From Acanthochlamys bracteata (lineage: Eukaryota > Streptophyta > Magnoliopsida > Pandanales > Velloziaceae): a DNA stretch of 64,000 nt. This document shows, piece after piece, positions 60,201 through 64,000 of the stretch. The DNA lies in NCBI GenBank assembly GCA_019914995.1, contig CM034138.1:1178001-1242000 (forward strand), read 5' to 3'. The notes under the pieces were generated by a model. The model saw only the letters and a list, made by a program, of their open reading frames with translations, was not told where the DNA came from and ran no database searches. A program made the position numbers and the translations under genes. Numbering within the stretch: position 1 is the stretch's first letter; each line of letters opens with the position of its first letter.

Positions 60201-60821
60201 GCGGCCTGAACCCACCAAGCACGCTGATCGCTTGTGGCGTGAGCCCAACATGTCCCATCACTGCAATCCCAGCCTCCACGATCGCCTTAGCTGCACTTAT
60301 CCTCGATGGCGCTCCGCCTTCTAACTTGATCGCATCCATTGATCCTTCCTTCAGAACTCTAACTGCCGTGTCCACCGCCTGCCCTGTCACAGAACAAATC
60401 TACAATCATAATTCAACAAATAACAAGATTGAGAGAGTGAATGTAAAAGTACTTGTGATGAAGAAGACTCGTAAGAGCCGAATGGGAGATCGCCGACGAG
60501 GAGAGGGCGAGGAGCTCCCCGGGCAACAGCACGACAGTGAACAAGCATTTCATCTAGAGAGATCGGGAGCGTGGTGTCGTGCCCGTGAACAACCATGGCC
60601 GCAGAATCACCAACGAGACAAACATCAATGCCTGCGTGATCCACGTGAACAGCGGAGGGATAATCGTAGGCCGTGACAACCGTGATGGGATCCCCGCGAC
60701 GGTGCTTCTGTCGGAGATGAGTCAGAGTAACACGCTGGCTAGGTGTCTGCGGGCGAGGACCGCCGTAGACCGAATTCTCCGGCACGTTGCTCATCAGCCG
60801 CCGCGCAACACGCCGGAACAT
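57207..60821 (-). CDS. KPHMT1: 3-methyl-2-oxobutanoate hydroxymethyltransferase (ketopantoate hydroxymethyltransferase, PanB)
   Basis: Exons 60453-60821, 60172-60378, 59941-60087, 58478-58531, 58144-58359 and probably 57207-57251 encode 345 residues. Conserved PanB parts are [27 protein letters not shown] (metal and substrate site), [37 protein letters not shown] and VYHDLLGM. The enzyme makes ketopantoate from 2-oxoisovalerate and methylene-tetrahydrofolate, the first committed step of pantothenate (vitamin B5) synthesis. The N-terminus [12 protein letters not shown] is basic and Ser/Arg-rich, fitting mitochondrial import as in Arabidopsis. Intron 3 is 1.4 kb and holds unrelated sequence. 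The last exon (VEALQHNQ to stop) is inferred from a GTGAGT donor. Without it the protein would end 15 codons into the intron. Confidence 0.93.
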
Positions 60822-61029
60822 TTTTGTTTTCGTATTTAGTTTCTCTCTCTCTCTCTCTCAGCTGGTCAGTGTTCGACTGATTTTACATGGTACTAATAGG
60901 AGATATGGTTAGTTTTCTGGTGGGACATGTTTACAGTCCTGGTTCTGTCTTGCTTCTTGGGTCCCACAGCCTGACTTAATTAATTAGTTATAATTTCTTA
61001 GTTAAATTAATTCACAGTTTGACACAGCT
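60822..61029 (-). promoter_or_regulatory. KPHMT leader and promoter with GA microsatellite
   Basis: A (TC)9 run on the + strand, GA on the gene strand, at 60842-60859 lies about 20 bases upstream of the start codon. Confidence 0.5.
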
Positions 61030-61262
61030 TATTATAAACTATTTATTATTATTTTTTTTATTTTATATTTTTCAATACATATTTTAGAGATATATAAAAA
61101 ATTTATTTAAAAATTTAAAAGGTGTAGAAAAATTATACCAAGTGAAATCTTTTTATTGTATATTTTTATTTTTTTTAAAATAAAAAAAAATAAAACTCGT
61201 TTTTTAAAAAAACTAAAAATATTTTTTATTTCAAAAAAATTCTATTTCATAGTGAATTTGAG
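61030..61262. repeat. AT-rich MITE-family copy, degraded ends
   Basis: Core like the 14820 element (AAAAAATTTATTTAAAAATTT, then AAGTGAAATCTTTTTATTG) with right part TTCTATTTCATAGTGAATTTGAG. No clear termini. Confidence 0.5.
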
Positions 61263-62122
61263 TATATAATTTTCAACTTAACCTATTTGTTCAAATAGCG
61301 TGTGTTTGAGTTAAGTTCGAAAATTTAAAGTTAGAATGTTAAAAAACGTTTGGAATTGGTTTCAAAAATATTTTTATTCTTTTGATAGACGATTAATATT
61401 TTTTATCTAAAAATAATAATAATAAATTTTTGATATAAATTTTTTTAAAATTTTTGAATTTTAAATAAAATTTATTTAAAATATATAATAAATAATTGAA
61501 AAAAAGATTTACAAATATGTAAAAATGCCAAGTGCTCCTTGTTTATTCCAAAATAATGTATATGTTAAATTGGCGAGATAAATTTGTTAGTTTTGTATAA
61601 TTTACAAATTGAATACCTGACGAGATAAGAGAAACATTAATACTAATTTGATTAATTCAGGTCTTCGTAGCTCTGAAAAAGAGCACATACCTGGTCTTAT
61701 AATACAACATTTCCTTATTGTGGCTCATCTTAACCGGAAGAAAAATTGGTAAGCGTCAATGTGTTACTTTGTTGTTATTAGAAGTGAATTTATAGAAAAT
61801 TAGTTTCTGAAAATAAGTAAAAGTAACTGTTAAAAATAATTTTATAAATATAAGTTTATAAAAATAAATATAAACATTATTCATAAATATTTTTTAAAAA
61901 TAATTACTGCATCACTTACGGTGAAGCAAAACAAATTCTTCGTCAATGGTTACAAATTCTCCTTAAAACTCAGCAGCACGTATATAACTTTTCGTGGTAT
62001 CACTAAACATTTCTTGTCCTAATTCTTCTGTGTTGAATTACACAAAACTTTTATTCTTCCACATAGTATACATTTCATGATGCATCTGCTCTTCACTTTT
62101 ATTCATATGGATATGATTTGGT
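61263..62122. other. Spacer downstream of the GH9 gene
   Basis: A second truncated AT-rich element lies near 61343-61512 (AAACGTTTGGAATTGG at the left). The remainder shows no gene. The part next to 62123 is the GH9 3' untranslated region. Confidence 0.4.
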
Positions 62123-64000
62123 TCAATTTGCAGGATGCAGCAAGGACTCAGATTCACTCAGCAAAGCTGCAGAAGCAGCGACGAAGGCAGCATTCATATA
62201 AGTTGTAGGTTCCAAGTGATTGGAATCTGATCTGACATCTCTGAACTGGTCATTATAATCTGGACCTCCAACAACTGCACCAACATGTGTGTTAGGATTT
62301 GGAGCGTTCGCCGGAAACCAAATCGACATGCCTTCACTGCAACCCACTTTAGCCGGATGAACTTTGATTGATGGAATGGACGCACCCCGGTGGTGGACTT
62401 GTTTCGGGTAGTTGTTACCGTAGCCTACCATGTATGAATAGTTCAATGGATTTTTTCCTAGCACATAATCGACCTGATACAAAAGGTAAATGGAATAAAT
62501 GAAACTGTTATTTTTCAGGTAAGATGCAACGAAATTGCCTCGAGCTATTTTAAATTTGCCTGTGATTTAGCGAAGTTTTGAACTTGAGAAGTTGAAAACT
62601 TTGCTGAGCTGCATCGCACTTGATTTATCCCAGATGCTTGCAAGGTCTTTGCAAGGGAAAGCAGGGCCAGAGAAGCAGTTGTTACGTATTGGATATTTGC
62701 CGAGTCCCGGAAATATAGTAGTCCTCCTGGAGAAATATTATTAACGAAACCTTCGTTCGTAGAATGTAAAGCTATGTACGTAGAACTTGCAGAAGGGCAA
62801 TAATTAATCGACACCTTTAGTTATTTGAATTTTAACTGAGCCACTTCCTGGCATCACTGAGCATATAAAAGATTCGGCGTGATTCCTGAACTTAGCCAAT
62901 TTTTCGTTCCCAGCTCCATGAACCTATGCAAGTATTATTTCGGACGGATGCTTTAGTTAAGCATGCAAACCATATATAAGCCATACTTCATGAAATTTTA
63001 ATTACCTTGGTTAGCAATACTTGGGCACCAACATACTTGTTGTCCCAGCTAAACTCTGTAGCAGCTTGACTCCATCCTTGGTTGTTTGATAGAAATGTCA
63101 GGTACTGAGTTCCATTGGTTGCTAAGTAGAGCCATGCAGCTGCCCACAGAAGCTCATCCTGCTCATTGCATAACACACAAAATATTTACCTCAAAAGTTA
63201 TCTGAGATCACGCACTGGTTTACAAGTTGCGTACTTGCCTGATAACCAGAATAGGAGCAATAAAATGGACATGAAGCCTGGTATGAACCCCTGTAGTTGT
63301 TCGCAAACTGAAAAAGCTGGACAAAAGCATTCAACGTTCAGTATATATAAGAACAAAACACTTAACTTAGTTACAGCTAGCCAGCTTACAGATTGTGATT
63401 TCTTGAGAAGTCTCGACGAGTACGTAGGCTTCGTATCTTTGAACACAATGGAGGCAGATGCAAGGGCAGCGGCAGCATCCGCAGCTGCTTCTGTGCCAGG
63501 TGAAGAAGACGTTATCTTGTACAAAGTCCTAGGTGTGTCCATGTCTTCTGGTCTCTCCCAACACTGATGATCTGAATTACCATCACCAACCTGCAAAAAG
63601 AATCCTGATCAGCTTAAATGATTACAAAATTTCTTCGTAAAGTATTGACATCAAATAGCAATTAATTTGCATGCCTGAGTGTATAGTGTGGTTGGTGAAG
63701 TGTGACACTTGAGTATGAAATCAGTTCCCCATTTAATAGCAGAATGCAAGTGTCCAAGTTGTCCAGCTGCAGATATCTGAGCTTTGTATTCTAAGGCTGC
63801 CCAGCTCAACAAGCTCATGCTGAACGACATTGGCCATACAAACTTCACGTTGTCTCCGGCATCATAGTAACCACCTGTAAGATTCACCTGACAAATTCAA
63901 AAAAAGAAAAATAAAGAAGGGTGAGAACCTTGAGTTCGTCTAATTTCTAGTTAATATTATTTGATTACATTCTCTAGTTTGCCATCTGAGAGAGCGGAGT
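62123..64000 (-). CDS. Glycoside hydrolase family 9 endoglucanase, 5' end outside the window
   Basis: Eight exon parts: 63969-64000 (cut by the window edge), 63675-63887, 63390-63590, 63239-63316, 63006-63158, 62815-62923, 62560-62726, 62123-62473, encoding the last 433 residues. GH9 signatures are GGYYDAGDNVKF (catalytic Asp), CWERPEDMDTPRT, YSGYQDELLWAAAWLY, GGLLYFRDSANIQYV, HHRGASIPS and PNTHVGAVVGGPDYNDQF with HLEPTTYMNAAF (catalytic Glu). These beta-1,4-glucanases act on wall glucans. The C-terminus stops shortly after the catalytic domain, so there is no cellulose-binding module. Three introns seem to have GC donors: at 63674 (CAG|GCATGC), 63238 (CAG|GCAAGT) and 62559 (CAG|GCAAAT). Each is needed to give the conserved junctions TQVGDG, YQDELLW and SQVDYVLG. 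Confidence 0.92.

Noticed and set aside
1-64000. CRISPR arrays, operons, rRNA genes, prophage or other prokaryotic systems
   Set aside because: The window is intron-rich plant nuclear DNA. No regularly spaced repeats or prokaryote-type gene clusters were seen.

Overview
The window is nuclear DNA from a flowering plant, most likely a eudicot. The genes carry GT-AG (and some GC-AG) introns, the intergenic DNA is very AT-rich and full of short foldback and MITE-like elements, and the protein families are plant-specific ones (PERK kinase, BURP, WRKY IIe, RAB7/RABG3, LIKE-COV). The species cannot be fixed from sequence alone. All gene models were built by eye from splice sites, reading-frame continuity and protein-family knowledge. 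Exon lengths of every intact model sum to a whole number of codons.

Layout: 0.05-2.8 kb, a decayed LIKE-COV gene (+). 3.8-4.4 kb, a small acidic single-exon gene (-). 5.5-6.0 kb, a decayed copy of the 5' part of the neighbouring RAB7 gene. 6.4-8.8 kb, the intact RAB7/RABG3 GTPase (-). 10.4-14.3 kb, a PERK receptor-like kinase (-). 18.4-19.3 kb, a head-to-head pair: complex I B15-like subunit (-) and TOM7 (+). 21.65-21.74 kb, a lone NYC1-like exon relic. 24.3-26.8 kb, an ankyrin-AAA ATPase (+). 28.6-29.3 kb, TIM17 (+). 29.4-37.2 kb, a gene-poor stretch with MITEs, a 606-bp hAT-like element and a GC-rich island. 37.2-38.9 kb, a BURP protein (+). 42.6-45.2 kb, a TAF15-like gene with two in-frame stops (+). 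45.75-46.7 kb, a shattered MTHFR-like relic (+). 47.8-52.1 kb, the diflavin reductase ATR3/TAH18 (-). 54.3-55.6 kb, a group IIe WRKY (+). 57.2-60.8 kb, ketopantoate hydroxymethyltransferase (-). 62.1 kb to the right edge, the 3' part of a GH9 endoglucanase (-).

The genes do not form an operon-like system and their functions are mostly unrelated. The one regulatory unit that stands out is the TOM7/complex I pair, whose shared 426-bp spacer carries several site II (TGGGCY) motifs and a telo-box, typical of nuclear genes for mitochondrial proteins. Other points of interest are six apparent GC-AG introns out of about 53 modelled, a dispersed Tourist-like MITE family with TTA/TAA target duplications, and several gene relics at different stages of decay. 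I found no CRISPR array, operon, rRNA gene or convincing tRNA gene, and no clear candidate for a wholly new biological system.
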